A DNA stretch of 64,000 bases from Desulfovibrio sp. Its GTDB lineage: Bacteria > Desulfobacterota > Desulfovibrionia > Desulfovibrionales > Desulfovibrionaceae. This document shows positions 1-8,858 of this stretch, piece by piece (within the stretch, counting starts at the first letter, position 1; each line of letters opens with the position of its first letter). Under the pieces are notes generated by a model. It saw only the letters and a list, made by a program, of their open reading frames with translations. It was not told the DNA's origin and searched no databases. A program made the position numbers and the translations under genes. Location: the NCBI RefSeq assembly GCF_009712225.1, contig NZ_WASP01000006.1:412448-476447 (forward strand), given 5' to 3'.

Positions 1-138
1 CGGGGCCAGATGAATGACCCAAAAGCTGATGATGGTAATGCCCCACAGCACAAGCAGCATCCACAGCGTTTTGCGTAAAACGTGCAGAAGCGGGCCAGAT
101 AGGCGGCTTTTTGCGGCAGTTGAGGGCAGGGTGCTCAT
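1..138 (-). CDS. ABC transporter permease, DppB/OppB type (5' end only)
   Basis: Only the first 46 codons lie in the window; the rest is off the left edge. The reading frame begins at the ATG complementary to 136-138. It encodes a short basic cytoplasmic leader followed by a hydrophobic first membrane segment (about residues 25-41) ending in SFWVIHLAP. A first helix ending in F-x-V/I-x-H-L-A-P is typical of inner-membrane permeases of peptide/nickel ABC importers. It lies 9 bases downstream of the RdgC C-terminal-like gene on the same strand, so the two may be co-transcribed. With so little sequence the substrate cannot be named. Confidence 0.7.
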   Translation of the reverse strand, partial: MSTLPSTAAKSRLSGPLLHVLRKTLWMLLVLWGITIISFWVIHLAP

Positions 139-147
139 GTAAGGCGG

Positions 148-675
148 TTACTCCGTACGGGTCATCCACTGGCGCATGTCGTCCACTTCCTTCTGCCAGG
201 CAGAAGAAAGGCGCAGCTTGAGAAAGCGGGCGTACAGGGAATCCAGCAGGCCGGTGCACACTTCCATAAGATAGAATTTTTCCAGCAGCAGGGCATCGGG
301 ATCGTCGTCGGTGTCGCCCTTGTCGAGCTTGGGAGTTTTAAGGCTGTTGAGGCAAAAATCCTCGGCCTTAAGGCTCACCTGAAAGGCCAGCTCTTCTTTT
401 TCAAGACGCAGAAGGGCACGGCTGACCTGCTTGCCGGTGCCAAGGCCAAAGCGGGCCTCGCGAAGAGGGGAGAGCGAGCCGGAAACAGAGGCTGTTTCGC
501 GGGCGTCACCTTCGCCGCCTTCAACCACAATGCGCTGTTCCATTGATACGGCAAAGGGGGCGCCTTCCTTGTCGGTAAACGCGCCGGGGGCGGTGTCGCT
601 CTGGTACCAGAGCCAGGTCAGAAATTCTTTGCCGAGAATGCTGTCTGTGGATTCACCAAGATAAGGCATATTCAT
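148..675 (-). CDS. RdgC-like protein, C-terminal part (separate gene)
   Basis: A 175-residue protein beginning MNMPYLGESTDS and containing the segment EFLTWLWYQSD. I associate that segment with the second half of RdgC-like proteins in deltaproteobacteria; this is recalled, not searched. RdgC is a DNA-binding, recombination-associated protein that modulates RecA. The gene is in the same frame as the upstream RdgC N-terminal-like gene and is separated from it by two consecutive TGA codons and 15 further bases that carry a GGAG ribosome binding site. It therefore looks like a genuine second cistron rather than the tail of a broken gene. No signal peptide or membrane segment is visible. Function alone is uncertain; it may work with the first protein. 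Confidence 0.55.
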   Translation of the reverse strand: MNMPYLGESTDSILGKEFLTWLWYQSDTAPGAFTDKEGAPFAVSMEQRIVVEGGEGDARETASVSGSLSPLREARFGLGTGKQVSRALLRLEKEELAFQVSLKAEDFCLNSLKTPKLDKGDTDDDPDALLLEKFYLMEVCTGLLDSLYARFLKLRLSSAWQKEVDDMRQWMTRTE

Positions 676-693
676 GGGGGCTCCGTGCCGTCA

Positions 694-1317
694 TCAGGAA
701 AGGGGCGCGAACTGCGTGGGTTCCAGCTTATCCAGGCGGATAAGGCTTTCTTCATCCAGCATGGAAACCGCCAGATTGTAAGGAGTCAGTTGCTCCAGGT
801 GCAGCTCGAAGGTCTTGAGAAATTCTTCCATGAAGAGGTCGATCATCTTGTTTTGGGTCGATGCAAACCAGACTTCATTTTTATCCGTGGCCCACAGCAC
901 GTTGAATTCGCCGGGAACAGGCAAAAAACGCGAGCGAAGGCGCAGCAAAACCTGCTCCTTGAGCTCCTTTTTGCGTTCGCGGGCAATGTAATTCTTGCCC
1001 TGTTGAGCCATACGCGCTTTTTCTTCCTTGAGGGCAAGGGCCACATGCTTTTTGACCACGCCTGCAGGTATGCGACGCATATCGAGCCGCAACGAAAAAA
1101 CGATGTACGAGCCTTTTTGGGGCGGGGCCGTAACCCAGTCGGTATCGAGCATGTCCTCAAAACATGCCCAACCCTGGCCCTGCATTTCAGGAATATCATC
1201 AATGTCGCGCATGGCGAACTGCTTCAGTTTGTCCGGTATCTGCGGCCAGAGCGTGGCCGGAACGGGATCAAGAATACGAAACCGTGTAAAGCTGCAAGAG
1301 CTGTTGGCAAAGCCCAT
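694..1317 (-). CDS. rdgC: RdgC-like recombination-associated protein, N-terminal part
   Basis: A 207-residue product starting MGFANSSCSFTRF. The frame is open further upstream, but the ATG at 1317 has a strong AAGGAG site six bases before it and starts the recognisable domain, so I chose it. The middle of the protein, IPAGVVKKHVALALKEEKAR followed by a Lys/Arg-rich helix and KEQVLLRLRSRFLPVP, resembles the equivalent stretch of RdgC (E. coli RdgC is about 300 residues). RdgC forms a ring on double-stranded DNA and modulates RecA. This protein is short for the family; the missing part seems to be supplied by the next gene, 18 bases downstream. Confidence 0.65.
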   Translation of the reverse strand: MGFANSSCSFTRFRILDPVPATLWPQIPDKLKQFAMRDIDDIPEMQGQGWACFEDMLDTDWVTAPPQKGSYIVFSLRLDMRRIPAGVVKKHVALALKEEKARMAQQGKNYIARERKKELKEQVLLRLRSRFLPVPGEFNVLWATDKNEVWFASTQNKMIDLFMEEFLKTFELHLEQLTPYNLAVSMLDEESLIRLDKLEPTQFAPLS

Positions 1318-1902
1318 GTAAACTCCTTGCTTGTAAAACCTGTGTTGGCAGTGTTGTACGTCAGAGCCGCCCCGGGGGCAAGTGCATGACGAGGCAGGGG
1401 CTGGCAGGGCTAGCGCATGTGAGCGGCAGAATTTGCGGCCGCACGTATATTTATAAGGAAAGGAATTCACATTTGGCAGAAGGTCATGATTGGCTGGCAA
1501 GAGAGCCACTGGCTGCTGAAAACATGCCGGGTTTTATACCCACACACATCCAAAGCCGGCAAGAATATTCAGGTGCCGCAAAAACCGCCAGCAGCATACA
1601 TTTGAAGAACAAGCTTCATCATTTTGAGCCAGCGCCAAATCAGGGCCAGCTGATTTTATGTGAGGAGAGAGCTGTGTTGCCAGAGCCGTTTTGAGGGCAT
1701 TTTTTACCCCTTTCCGGGGCGAGAGTTGCGCCATGGTCGGATGTTATAAATGTCCCATAATGATAATTATGTAAACTTTTGAAGATGGAAAGGCCCTGGA
1801 AGCCTTGTTTCAGGAGACTGCCGGCTGCCTCCCCTGTGCATACTCTTGACGGCATGCTCCACTTCACGCACCATGTGCGCATCTTGCCAAGGAGAAATCA
1901 CC
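1318..1902. other. Intergenic region between divergent rdgC-like and pseudouridine synthase genes
   Basis: 585 bases with no convincing gene. Short frames here (for example 1386-1694 on the plus strand) have no family resemblance and no ribosome binding site I would trust. The AT-rich stretch around 1741-1775 is the likeliest promoter area for the plus-strand gene, but I could not fit a well-spaced -35/-10 pair. The AAGGAG at 1889-1894 sets the downstream start at 1903. Confidence 0.5.
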
Positions 1903-2916
1903 GTGCCGCCCAAACATTCCGGCAATGCCGGATCGACCGCCAATAAACGTTCCCAAACCAGTTCGTCTTCACGGCCATCAAAAAAAGAACCTTCCAGAGA
2001 TTCGTCCCGTGATTCGTCGCGGAATGCGACTCGGGATTCCGCTGGGGCATTTTCCAGAGGCAGGCCCGCAGATCGTTCTGGTGGCGCGCGCAAAGGCCCT
2101 GGCCCTGATTCAAGGCGAGGTGCTCGTGCTGAAGGCTCAGCACTGCGCAGGCCACAGCCTGCTGCAGAGCCAGAATCGCAGGATGGCGTGCGCCTCAACA
2201 AGGCTATTGCCGCCACAGGCCATTGCTCTCGCCGCAAGGCCGACGAGCTTATTCTTGCAGGGCGCGTGCGTGTAGACGGCCAGCCGGAATCAAACCCGGC
2301 GCGGCATGTGCTGCCATTTGAAAGTATTATGGTGGATGGGCGTATTTTGTCGGCCCCGCAGGCTTTTACCTATCTTATGCTCAACAAGCCCGTGCAGGTG
2401 GTTTGCACGGTGAGCGACCCGGAAGGCAGGCCCACGGTACTTGACTGCCTGCCTCAGGAATTCAAGGGACTTCGTCTTTACCCTGTTGGTAGGCTCGACT
2501 ATTTTTCTGAAGGCATGCTGCTGCTGACCAACGATGGTCAGCTGGCGCAACGTCTTACCCATCCCCGGCACCACCAGCCCAAAACCTACGAGGTGCTTGT
2601 GCGCGGCTCTGTGCCGGAAGACGCCCTCAAGACCATGCGGCGCGGCATGCGCCTTGCCGAGGGTGAAGATCTGCTGCCCGTGGACGTGACCACCCAGCCC
2701 TCTGGCGGCAACACCTCGATGCAGATGGTTCTGCGTCAGGGGTTTAACCGCCAGATTCGCCGTATGTGCCGCGACTTGGGGCTTACTGTGCTGCGCCTGT
2801 GCCGTGTTGCTCAGGGGGCTTTGCGTCTTGGCAATCTGGCCAGCGGCAAGGTTCGGCCGTTGACCGATGCGGAAATTGCAAAACTGCGCGAAAGCGCTGG
2901 CTTGCCGCCGATGTAG
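1903..2916 (+). CDS. RsuA/RluB-family rRNA pseudouridine synthase
   Basis: Converts a uridine in ribosomal RNA to pseudouridine. The start is a GTG at 1903 with AAGGAG eight bases upstream; the frame extends further 5' but without a comparable site. The first ~95 residues are a low-complexity Ser/Arg/Lys-rich extension, probably disordered and RNA-binding. An S4 RNA-binding domain follows (VRLNKAIAATGHCSRRKADE, about 95-150). Then comes the catalytic domain with MLNKPVQVVCTVSDPEGRPT and the family motif GRLDYFSEGMLLLTNDG, whose aspartate near residue 199 is the catalytic nucleophile. QGFNRQIRRMC near the C terminus is also typical. RluB, RluE, RluF and RsuA cannot be told apart by eye. The gene is monocistronic, followed by a strong terminator. 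Confidence 0.9.
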   Translation: MPPKHSGNAGSTANKRSQTSSSSRPSKKEPSRDSSRDSSRNATRDSAGAFSRGRPADRSGGARKGPGPDSRRGARAEGSALRRPQPAAEPESQDGVRLNKAIAATGHCSRRKADELILAGRVRVDGQPESNPARHVLPFESIMVDGRILSAPQAFTYLMLNKPVQVVCTVSDPEGRPTVLDCLPQEFKGLRLYPVGRLDYFSEGMLLLTNDGQLAQRLTHPRHHQPKTYEVLVRGSVPEDALKTMRRGMRLAEGEDLLPVDVTTQPSGGNTSMQMVLRQGFNRQIRRMCRDLGLTVLRLCRVAQGALRLGNLASGKVRPLTDAEIAKLRESAGLPPM

Positions 2917-2969
2917 TTGCAGGTCCGATAATATTCTGTCGCCCCTGCCCTGCTGTTTTTGTAAATAAA

Positions 2970-3020
2970 AAGGCGCAGCCGCTAACCGCATTGGCGGTGT
3001 GTGGCTGCGCCTTGATTTTT
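2970..3020. terminator. Bidirectional intrinsic terminator
   Basis: A perfect 11-base inverted repeat, AAGGCGCAGCC (2970-2980) and GGCTGCGCCTT (3003-3013), is followed on the plus strand by a T-rich run and preceded by an A-rich run. It sits between the convergent pseudouridine synthase and pgm genes and can serve both. Confidence 0.85.
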
Positions 3021-3087
3021 TAACTGGTATATACCTTATAATATATACGTGTTTTTGGTGAGGATGGCACGGCTGCCATCTCCGGAA

Positions 3088-4737
3088 TCAGTCCTTGTTT
3101 TTCAGGAGCTGCTCCAGAAAATCAATGGCGTCTTTCTGCACGGCCTGCAGGTGCTCCTCGCCCTTGAAGCTTTCTGTATACACCTTGCAGATAGCTTCCG
3201 TACCGGAAGGGCGCACTGCAAACCAGCCGTCGTCGCTGACCACCTTTACCCCGCCGATAGAAGCATCATTGCCGGGGGCGCGTGTAAGTACACTGGTAAC
3301 GGGCGAGCCGCCCAGAGTCTTGAGCGTGACACTTTCGGGCGTAAGCGCCGCAAGTTTGGCGCGCACGTTGTCATCTGCCGGGGCATCAAGCCGCTGGTAG
3401 GCGGGCGCGCCAAGGCGTTCGGTCAGTCTGGTGTACAGCTCGCCGGGCGACGATTGCTCCACCGCCATCATTTCAGCGGCCAGCAGGCACATGAGAGGGC
3501 CGTCCTTGTCAGTGCTCCAGGGCGTGCCGTCAAAACAGAGGAAGGACGCACCAGCGCTTTCCTCGCAGCCAAAGCCGCAGCTCCCGCTGAGCAGGTAGGG
3601 TACAAACCATTTGAAGCCCACGGGCACTTCCACTATCGGGCGGCCAAGATCCTTGCCTACCCTGTCGAGCATGGCGCTTGTGACCAGAGTTTTGCCTATG
3701 CCGCGCTGCGTGGGCCACTGCCTGCGGGTGCGGAACAGATACCAGGCGGCAACGCTCAGATAGTGGTTGGGATTCATGAGCTCCTGACGCGTCACCACGC
3801 CGTGGCGGTCTGAATCGGGGTCACAGGCAAAGCTCAGGTCAAAATGGTCGCGCAGATCAAGCAGGCGGCTCATGGCAAAGGGCGATGAGCAGTCCATGCG
3901 GATTTTGCCGTCCTTGTCACAGGGCACAAAGCGAAAGGTGGGGTCAACCGCCCTGTTTACCACTTCCAGATCAATGCCGTAGGCATCGGCGATGGGCTCC
4001 CACATGGGCAGGCTTGCGCCGCCCAGCGGATCAACGCCAATGCGCAAACCCGACGAGGCGATGGCTTTCATGTCGAGCACGCCTGCCAGATCCTGTACAT
4101 AGCTGCCGATAAAGTCGTATTCTTCCACCAGCGACGAGGCGCGGGCGGCACGCAGATGCGTAAGTTTTACGCCCTTGTTGCCGTTCTCAAGGTAAGCATT
4201 GGCGCATTTTTCAATATGGCTTGTTACTTCCGACTCGGCGGGGCCACCGTGGGGCGGGTTGTACTTGAATCCGCCATCGCGCGGGGGATTGTGCGAGGGG
4301 GTAATGACAATACCGTCGGCCAGGCCATTGACGCGGCCTGTGTTCCACTTGAGCACCGCATGAGAAATTGCGGGCGTGGCTGTGTAGGCTCCGCCCTGTG
4401 CAATGCGCACAGATACATTGTTGGCCACCAGCACTTCCAGCGCAGAGCGAAAGGCCGCCTCGGAAAGGGCGTGCGTGTCGCCACCCAGAAACAGCGGGCC
4501 GTCAATACCCTTGGCCGCGCGGTAGTCGCACACGGCCTGGGTGATGGCATAGATATGCTCTTCGTTAAAGCTGCACAGCACTGACGTGCCGCGATGCCCC
4601 GAAGTGCCGAACGAAACCCGCTGGGCCGCAAGCGCAGGATTGGGAAATTCCGTGTAGTAGGCGCTCATGAGCGCGGGTATGTTTTCCAGCTTTTCCAGCG
4701 CGGGCAGATGCCCGGCATCGCTATGCACAACCGGCAT
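3088..4737 (-). CDS. pgm: Phosphoglucomutase, alpha-D-glucose-specific
   Basis: Interconverts glucose-1-phosphate and glucose-6-phosphate in the cytoplasm, linking glycolysis with glycogen and surface-sugar synthesis. The product is 549 residues, the size of E. coli Pgm. Visible motifs: the phosphoserine loop TPSHNPPRDGGFKYN, the metal-binding loop DPDSDRHG, the sugar-binding segment FGCEESAGASF, and the C-terminal phosphate-binding RPSGTEAICKVY. The ATG at 4737 is preferred over a TTG twelve bases upstream because GGAGG lies five bases before it and would be inside the longer version. The next gene downstream is convergent; its upstream neighbour is a CgeB-like glycosyltransferase on the other side. 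Confidence 0.95.
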   Translation of the reverse strand: MPVVHSDAGHLPALEKLENIPALMSAYYTEFPNPALAAQRVSFGTSGHRGTSVLCSFNEEHIYAITQAVCDYRAAKGIDGPLFLGGDTHALSEAAFRSALEVLVANNVSVRIAQGGAYTATPAISHAVLKWNTGRVNGLADGIVITPSHNPPRDGGFKYNPPHGGPAESEVTSHIEKCANAYLENGNKGVKLTHLRAARASSLVEEYDFIGSYVQDLAGVLDMKAIASSGLRIGVDPLGGASLPMWEPIADAYGIDLEVVNRAVDPTFRFVPCDKDGKIRMDCSSPFAMSRLLDLRDHFDLSFACDPDSDRHGVVTRQELMNPNHYLSVAAWYLFRTRRQWPTQRGIGKTLVTSAMLDRVGKDLGRPIVEVPVGFKWFVPYLLSGSCGFGCEESAGASFLCFDGTPWSTDKDGPLMCLLAAEMMAVEQSSPGELYTRLTERLGAPAYQRLDAPADDNVRAKLAALTPESVTLKTLGGSPVTSVLTRAPGNDASIGGVKVVSDDGWFAVRPSGTEAICKVYTESFKGEEHLQAVQKDAIDFLEQLLKNKD

Positions 4738-4863
4738 TATATCCTCCAAAAGAGATGGCTGAGCAGACTATAGGCCCAATTTTGCGAGGCCGCAACGCCG
4801 CGCACCTGCCGGCCTGGTAGGTGCGAACAGCTTACGGTTGGCTGATACGGCGCAGATCTGGCC

Positions 4864-5889
4864 CTAGATTTCGCGGAGACACAATTTTTTAAAAAATTCG
4901 CGGTGTTCTTGCAGACTGGGGTCGGTGATCTCGCTGGCAAGTATGCCGTAGGCCGCGCGAATGAGCGTAGACCTTTTTTCAAGCGATTGTTCAAGTCGCT
5001 CTTTATGCGCATGGCTGGCGCACATTTCGGCCATGATCTGTGTCAGCCGCACGGCACGCACGGTGTCTGTATGCCGCTGGCTCACTGCCCTGCTCCCCGC
5101 ACTTGCCACTTCAGCCAGCCACTGGGGCTGGCTGAGCGCTCTGGCCGCAATGGCTGCTGCGGCCTGCGCATTGTTGCGGGGAAAAGTGGGAAGAATCTCC
5201 TGCCCTTCTACAAACAGGTCGCCAAGCCCGTTGCCGCAGGTTTCCATCAGCAGGGCCGCGCCGCAAGACATAGCCTCGAAGCAGCGAAAATTTACTTCCG
5301 AGGCTGCTGTCTGGTTAAGGGCAATGCGGCTGCGTTCGAATATGGGGCGGTAATCGCCAGTCAAGATAACCAGAGGGTGCTGGGTGCGGAATGTCTTGAG
5401 AAAAGGCTCGCGGTCGGGGTTGTTTTTGTGCCCCAGGGTTCCCACAAAACTTACAGGAATATCGCGTTCTGCAAAGTCTGATTCCGCGAGTGAAAACTGC
5501 GGGCAAAAGAGCGGAAACCACTGCGCGGTCATGCCCTCTTGCGAAAACAGCTCCACATATTCCTTTTGCGCCACAAGGGTGGCGTCAAAGCCCCAGGAAT
5601 AGGGAATGTGCCAGGGGTTGCAGTAGGTATCGATGGAATAGCGCACCGCAGGCCACGGCACGTTTTGCGGATCAAGCAACTGGGGCATGTTGCCGTCGTC
5701 GCAGCAAAACAGGGCATCGGGCCAGAAACCGGCAGCCTCAAGGCGTTGCAGCAGCTGCCGCACGGAATAAGGGTGCGGGGTGGGTAAATCCGCATGCGAA
5801 CCGGGATGAACGGTAAGCGTGCGGTGACCAAGACGGTTAAGGGCGGGAACCAGCAGGGGCGCGCCCATGCAAAGTATTCGTAAGCTCAT
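4864..5889 (-). CDS. CgeB-like glycosyltransferase family protein
   Basis: 341 residues. The N-terminal half (MSLRILCMGAPLLVPALNRL, a Rossmann-like start, then PDALFCCDDGN) and the C-terminal block (NQTAASEVNFRCFEAMSCGAALLME, then LFVEGQEI) match the pattern of GT-B glycosyltransferases of the CgeB/DUF3880 type, where the Glu of the FEAMSCG motif contacts the nucleotide sugar. In Desulfovibrio such genes often occur near flagellin or surface glycosylation loci; here the neighbours give no hint of the acceptor. The start codon lies only about a dozen bases past the T-tract of the terminator of the upstream degP unit, and no normal ribosome binding site is visible, so its expression signals are unclear. 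Confidence 0.75.
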   Translation of the reverse strand: MSLRILCMGAPLLVPALNRLGHRTLTVHPGSHADLPTPHPYSVRQLLQRLEAAGFWPDALFCCDDGNMPQLLDPQNVPWPAVRYSIDTYCNPWHIPYSWGFDATLVAQKEYVELFSQEGMTAQWFPLFCPQFSLAESDFAERDIPVSFVGTLGHKNNPDREPFLKTFRTQHPLVILTGDYRPIFERSRIALNQTAASEVNFRCFEAMSCGAALLMETCGNGLGDLFVEGQEILPTFPRNNAQAAAAIAARALSQPQWLAEVASAGSRAVSQRHTDTVRAVRLTQIMAEMCASHAHKERLEQSLEKRSTLIRAAYGILASEITDPSLQEHREFFKKLCLREI

Positions 5890-5892
5890 ATA

Positions 5893-5929
5893 TAAAAAAA
5901 AGGGCTGCCCCTCGCCAGAGAGGCAGCCC
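5893..5929 (-). terminator. Intrinsic terminator of the S1-protein/degP operon
   Basis: Twelve-base stem with one mismatch (5902-5913 and 5918-5929, four-base loop) followed on the minus strand by eight T residues. It lies 18 bases after the degP stop codon and immediately before the start of the glycosyltransferase gene. Confidence 0.85.
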
Positions 5930-5946
5930 GAATGTTTGGATGCCTG

Positions 5947-7374
5947 TTATTTGCCCAGACTCACTGTGCGGAAATACACTTCGCCACGCCGAGAGATTTG
6001 CAGCATTACTGCTCCGCGCGCGGCACCCTCGTCATTGACGATCTTGGAAAGTTCCGCAGCCGTGCGCACCGGCTTGAGGTTTGCCTTGAGAATCACGTCG
6101 CCAGGCCGCAGGTCGGCTTCAGCAGCGGGCTTTTCAGGGTTCACATCAACAATTACCAGGCCTTCGTTCTTTTCTATCTTGAGGTCACGGCGTTCCTCAT
6201 CCGTAAGCGAACGGACGGAAATGCCCAACAGACCTTCATCCTTCTGCTTCTGGTCCTTGCCATTCTGGTCGGCAGACTGGCTTGATTTGCGCTCGCCAAG
6301 GGTCACCGTAAGGTCGGTGGTCTTGCCATCGCGCCAAACCGTAATCACAGTCTTGCTGCCCGGGGCTTTGTCGGCAATGACGCGCAGCAGAGCCGCCGCG
6401 TCGTCAATGGGCTTGCTGTCCACGGAAACAATAATGTCGCCGTCCTTCATGCCAGCCTTGGAGGCAGGCTCACCTTCCATCACACTGCCCACAAGGGCGC
6501 CCTTGGCTTCCTTGAGGCCCAGTGCCTTGGCGGTATTTTCTTCCACATCCTGGATGCCCACACCAATCCAGCCGCGGCTGATTTTTTTGCCCGACTTGAT
6601 CTGGTCAACAATCTTGGCAGCCATGTTGCTGGGTATGGCAAAGCCAAGGCCCTGACCGCTGGCAAGAATGGCCGTGTTGATGCCTATGACCTGACCGGCC
6701 ATGTTCAGCAGCGGGCCACCACTGTTGCCAGGGTTGATGGACGCATCCGTCTGCAGGAAGTTGTCAAAGGGGCCAGCGTGTATGTTGCGGTTTTTGGCCG
6801 AAAGAATACCCGCCGTCACCGTATGATCGAGGCCAAAGGGGTTGCCGATGGCCAGCAGCCACTCGCCCACCTTGAGTTCGTCAGAATTGCCGAACGAAAG
6901 GAAGGGCAAGGCGTTCTTGGTTTCAATCTTCAGCAGGGCAAGGTCGGTTTCTTCGTCGGCACCAACAAGCTTGGCCGTAACAGGCTCGCTTTTGCCGTTG
7001 CTCTGGTCAAGGGTTACGCGAATGACATCGGCATCGGCAACCACATGATTATTGGTAACGATATAGCCATCCGCGGAGACAATGAAGCCGGACCCCAGAG
7101 ATTTCTGTCTCGATTGGGGGCGCTTGCCACCGCGCTTGCCGCCAAACTGGTCAAAGAACTTGTCGAAGCCTGGCGGCATATTGCGGAACATTTCCCCCAT
7201 GAGATCGTCCTGACTGTTGCCGCTGGCTTTTTTTTCTGTACCGATGTTGACAACCGCTGGGCCGCTTTTGGCCGCAAGGTCGCTAAAATCGGGCAAGCCT
7301 GCTGCCTGGGCAAGCTGCGATGCCGCGAGAAAGGTCACGGCAAGCATGGCTGCAAGACATTTTTTTATCATCAT
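5947..7374 (-). CDS. degP: DegP/HtrA-family periplasmic serine protease
   Basis: Periplasmic quality-control protease/chaperone. The 475-residue precursor has a Sec signal peptide (basic MIKK, hydrophobic core, likely cleavage after AQA near residue 24). The trypsin-like domain has the complete triad: His110 in TNNHVV, Asp144 in TDLALLKI, Ser218 in NPGNSGGPL. Before it is a Phe/Gly-rich loop of the Q-linker type (residues 60-90). Two PDZ domains follow; GWIGVGIQDVEE opens the first and LLGISVRSLTDEE the second, the latter after a Lys/Gln-rich linker. A ribosome binding site AGGAG lies seven bases before the ATG. It is 14 bases downstream of the S1-domain gene, so the two probably share a promoter. 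Confidence 0.95.
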   Translation of the reverse strand: MMIKKCLAAMLAVTFLAASQLAQAAGLPDFSDLAAKSGPAVVNIGTEKKASGNSQDDLMGEMFRNMPPGFDKFFDQFGGKRGGKRPQSRQKSLGSGFIVSADGYIVTNNHVVADADVIRVTLDQSNGKSEPVTAKLVGADEETDLALLKIETKNALPFLSFGNSDELKVGEWLLAIGNPFGLDHTVTAGILSAKNRNIHAGPFDNFLQTDASINPGNSGGPLLNMAGQVIGINTAILASGQGLGFAIPSNMAAKIVDQIKSGKKISRGWIGVGIQDVEENTAKALGLKEAKGALVGSVMEGEPASKAGMKDGDIIVSVDSKPIDDAAALLRVIADKAPGSKTVITVWRDGKTTDLTVTLGERKSSQSADQNGKDQKQKDEGLLGISVRSLTDEERRDLKIEKNEGLVIVDVNPEKPAAEADLRPGDVILKANLKPVRTAAELSKIVNDEGAARGAVMLQISRRGEVYFRTVSLGK

Positions 7375-7388
7375 GGAAAAGCTCCTGG

Positions 7389-8858
7389 TTACTTATTTTT
7401 CAGAGCCTTCTGCAAAGCCTGTGCCATGATGTTCATTCCAGCGCCGCCGGTGGAGCTTCCGGCTGCCGCATGCTGCTTCCAGGCCTTGTCTTCCGCGGGT
7501 TCGGCGGGCTGGTCGCCTTCAGGGGCCAGGCTGATGCGCCGGGCAGCGGTGTCCAAATTTTGTACAGTCAGGGTGACGGCGTCGCCCTTGTCCAGTTTGC
7601 TGTACTGCTTGCCCTGCTTGGAGTTCTTGATAACCCCGGCAGGCAGCAGGCCGGTAATGCCGGGCGCCAGCGTAATGAACAGACCGTAGGGGCTGCGGCT
7701 TTCAACCGTGCCGCTCACCGTGGTGCCCACGGCGAACTGCTGGGCGGCTTCCTTCCACGGGTCGCCTTCGGCGTCGCGCAGGCTCAGGGAGATACGGCGG
7801 CTTTCAAGGTTGATTTCCTTAACCTTGACCGAAACGGTATCGCCCGCGGTCAGCACGTCTTCGGCCTTGGCCACGCGCTTGGTCCACGACATTTCAGAAA
7901 TGTGCACAAGGCCTTCGATGCCGGGCAGCACTTCAACAAAGGCGCCAAAGGGCGCAAGGCGCACAACCTTGCCGGAAACGACCGCGCCAGCCTCAAGCCG
8001 CGTGGCCACATCCTGCCAGGGATCGCCCTCGGCCTGTTTGCGCGAAAGCGAAATTCGCACGTGCCCCTTGCTGTCCTTGCTGATGGAAATAACCTTGGCG
8101 CGCACGGTGTCGCCCAGTGACACAGCTTCGTCGGGAGCGCCCACGCGCGACCAGGAAAGCTCGGAAAGGTGGATCATGCCTTCAACAGAAGGTGCAAGTT
8201 CCATAAACGCGCCAAAAGCGGCAAAGCGCGTGATCTTGCCTTCAACCGTATCGCCCGGCTTGAGGCTTTCAAGCAGTGCGTCAAGCTGTTCGGCGCGTTC
8301 GCGCTCAACAATGGCACGGTGTGAAACCACAACGTTTCTGCCGCGGTTTTCAACCCGGATAACCAGAAACTGCATGTTGCGGCCCACGAGCGAGGCGGCG
8401 TCTTCTGTCGCTGCAACGCCAATCTGGCTGCCGGGGCAGAAAGCAGACTTGCCAAGCACGTCAACGGTGTAGCCACCCTTGCACACAGCGGTCACGCGGC
8501 CATCAACCGGAACCGCGGCATCACGGGCTTCTTCAAGCGCGGCAACGCCGCTGCCGCTCATGGAGCGGGAAAGGCGAATCTCTTGCGAAGAAACGCCGGT
8601 AACCCACGCTTCGAGGCTGTCGCCGGGCTTAACGCTTTCATTGCCCTCGGCGTCAAGAATGTCCTTGCGGTCAATGATGCCGTCAACCTTGATGCCCACG
8701 TCCACAAAAACACTGTCGCCGGTAATGGCAATTACAGTTCCGGTCACTTTCTGTCCGGGCTGCAAGCGGCTGGATGCGGTTTCGTGGGCCGCCAGCATGG
8801 CGGCAAAATCCTCAGCGCCTTCCTCCGACATGGAGGTTGCGATCTTGTCCTCGGTCAT
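7389..8858 (-). CDS. S1 RNA-binding domain protein (ribosomal protein S1-like)
   Basis: 489 residues with five S1 (OB-fold) repeats, beginning around residues 38, 118, 203, 288 and 375. The third and fourth are the most canonical ([17 protein letters not shown] with [27 protein letters not shown] with [10 protein letters not shown]). Ribosomal S1 has six such domains in E. coli, where it unfolds mRNA on the 30S subunit. This protein lacks one repeat and is in operon with a protease rather than with cmk, so it may be a second S1 paralogue rather than the ribosomal protein. The C terminus is Ala/Lys-rich. AAGGAG precedes the ATG by about ten bases. Confidence 0.85.
   Translation of the reverse strand: MTEDKIATSMSEEGAEDFAAMLAAHETASSRLQPGQKVTGTVIAITGDSVFVDVGIKVDGIIDRKDILDAEGNESVKPGDSLEAWVTGVSSQEIRLSRSMSGSGVAALEEARDAAVPVDGRVTAVCKGGYTVDVLGKSAFCPGSQIGVAATEDAASLVGRNMQFLVIRVENRGRNVVVSHRAIVERERAEQLDALLESLKPGDTVEGKITRFAAFGAFMELAPSVEGMIHLSELSWSRVGAPDEAVSLGDTVRAKVISISKDSKGHVRISLSRKQAEGDPWQDVATRLEAGAVVSGKVVRLAPFGAFVEVLPGIEGLVHISEMSWTKRVAKAEDVLTAGDTVSVKVKEINLESRRISLSLRDAEGDPWKEAAQQFAVGTTVSGTVESRSPYGLFITLAPGITGLLPAGVIKNSKQGKQYSKLDKGDAVTLTVQNLDTAARRISLAPEGDQPAEPAEDKAWKQHAAAGSSTGGAGMNIMAQALQKALKNK

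Noticed and set aside
1386..1694. Open frame of 102 codons between rdgC-like and pseudouridine synthase genes
   Set aside because: No ribosome binding site and unlikely protein composition.
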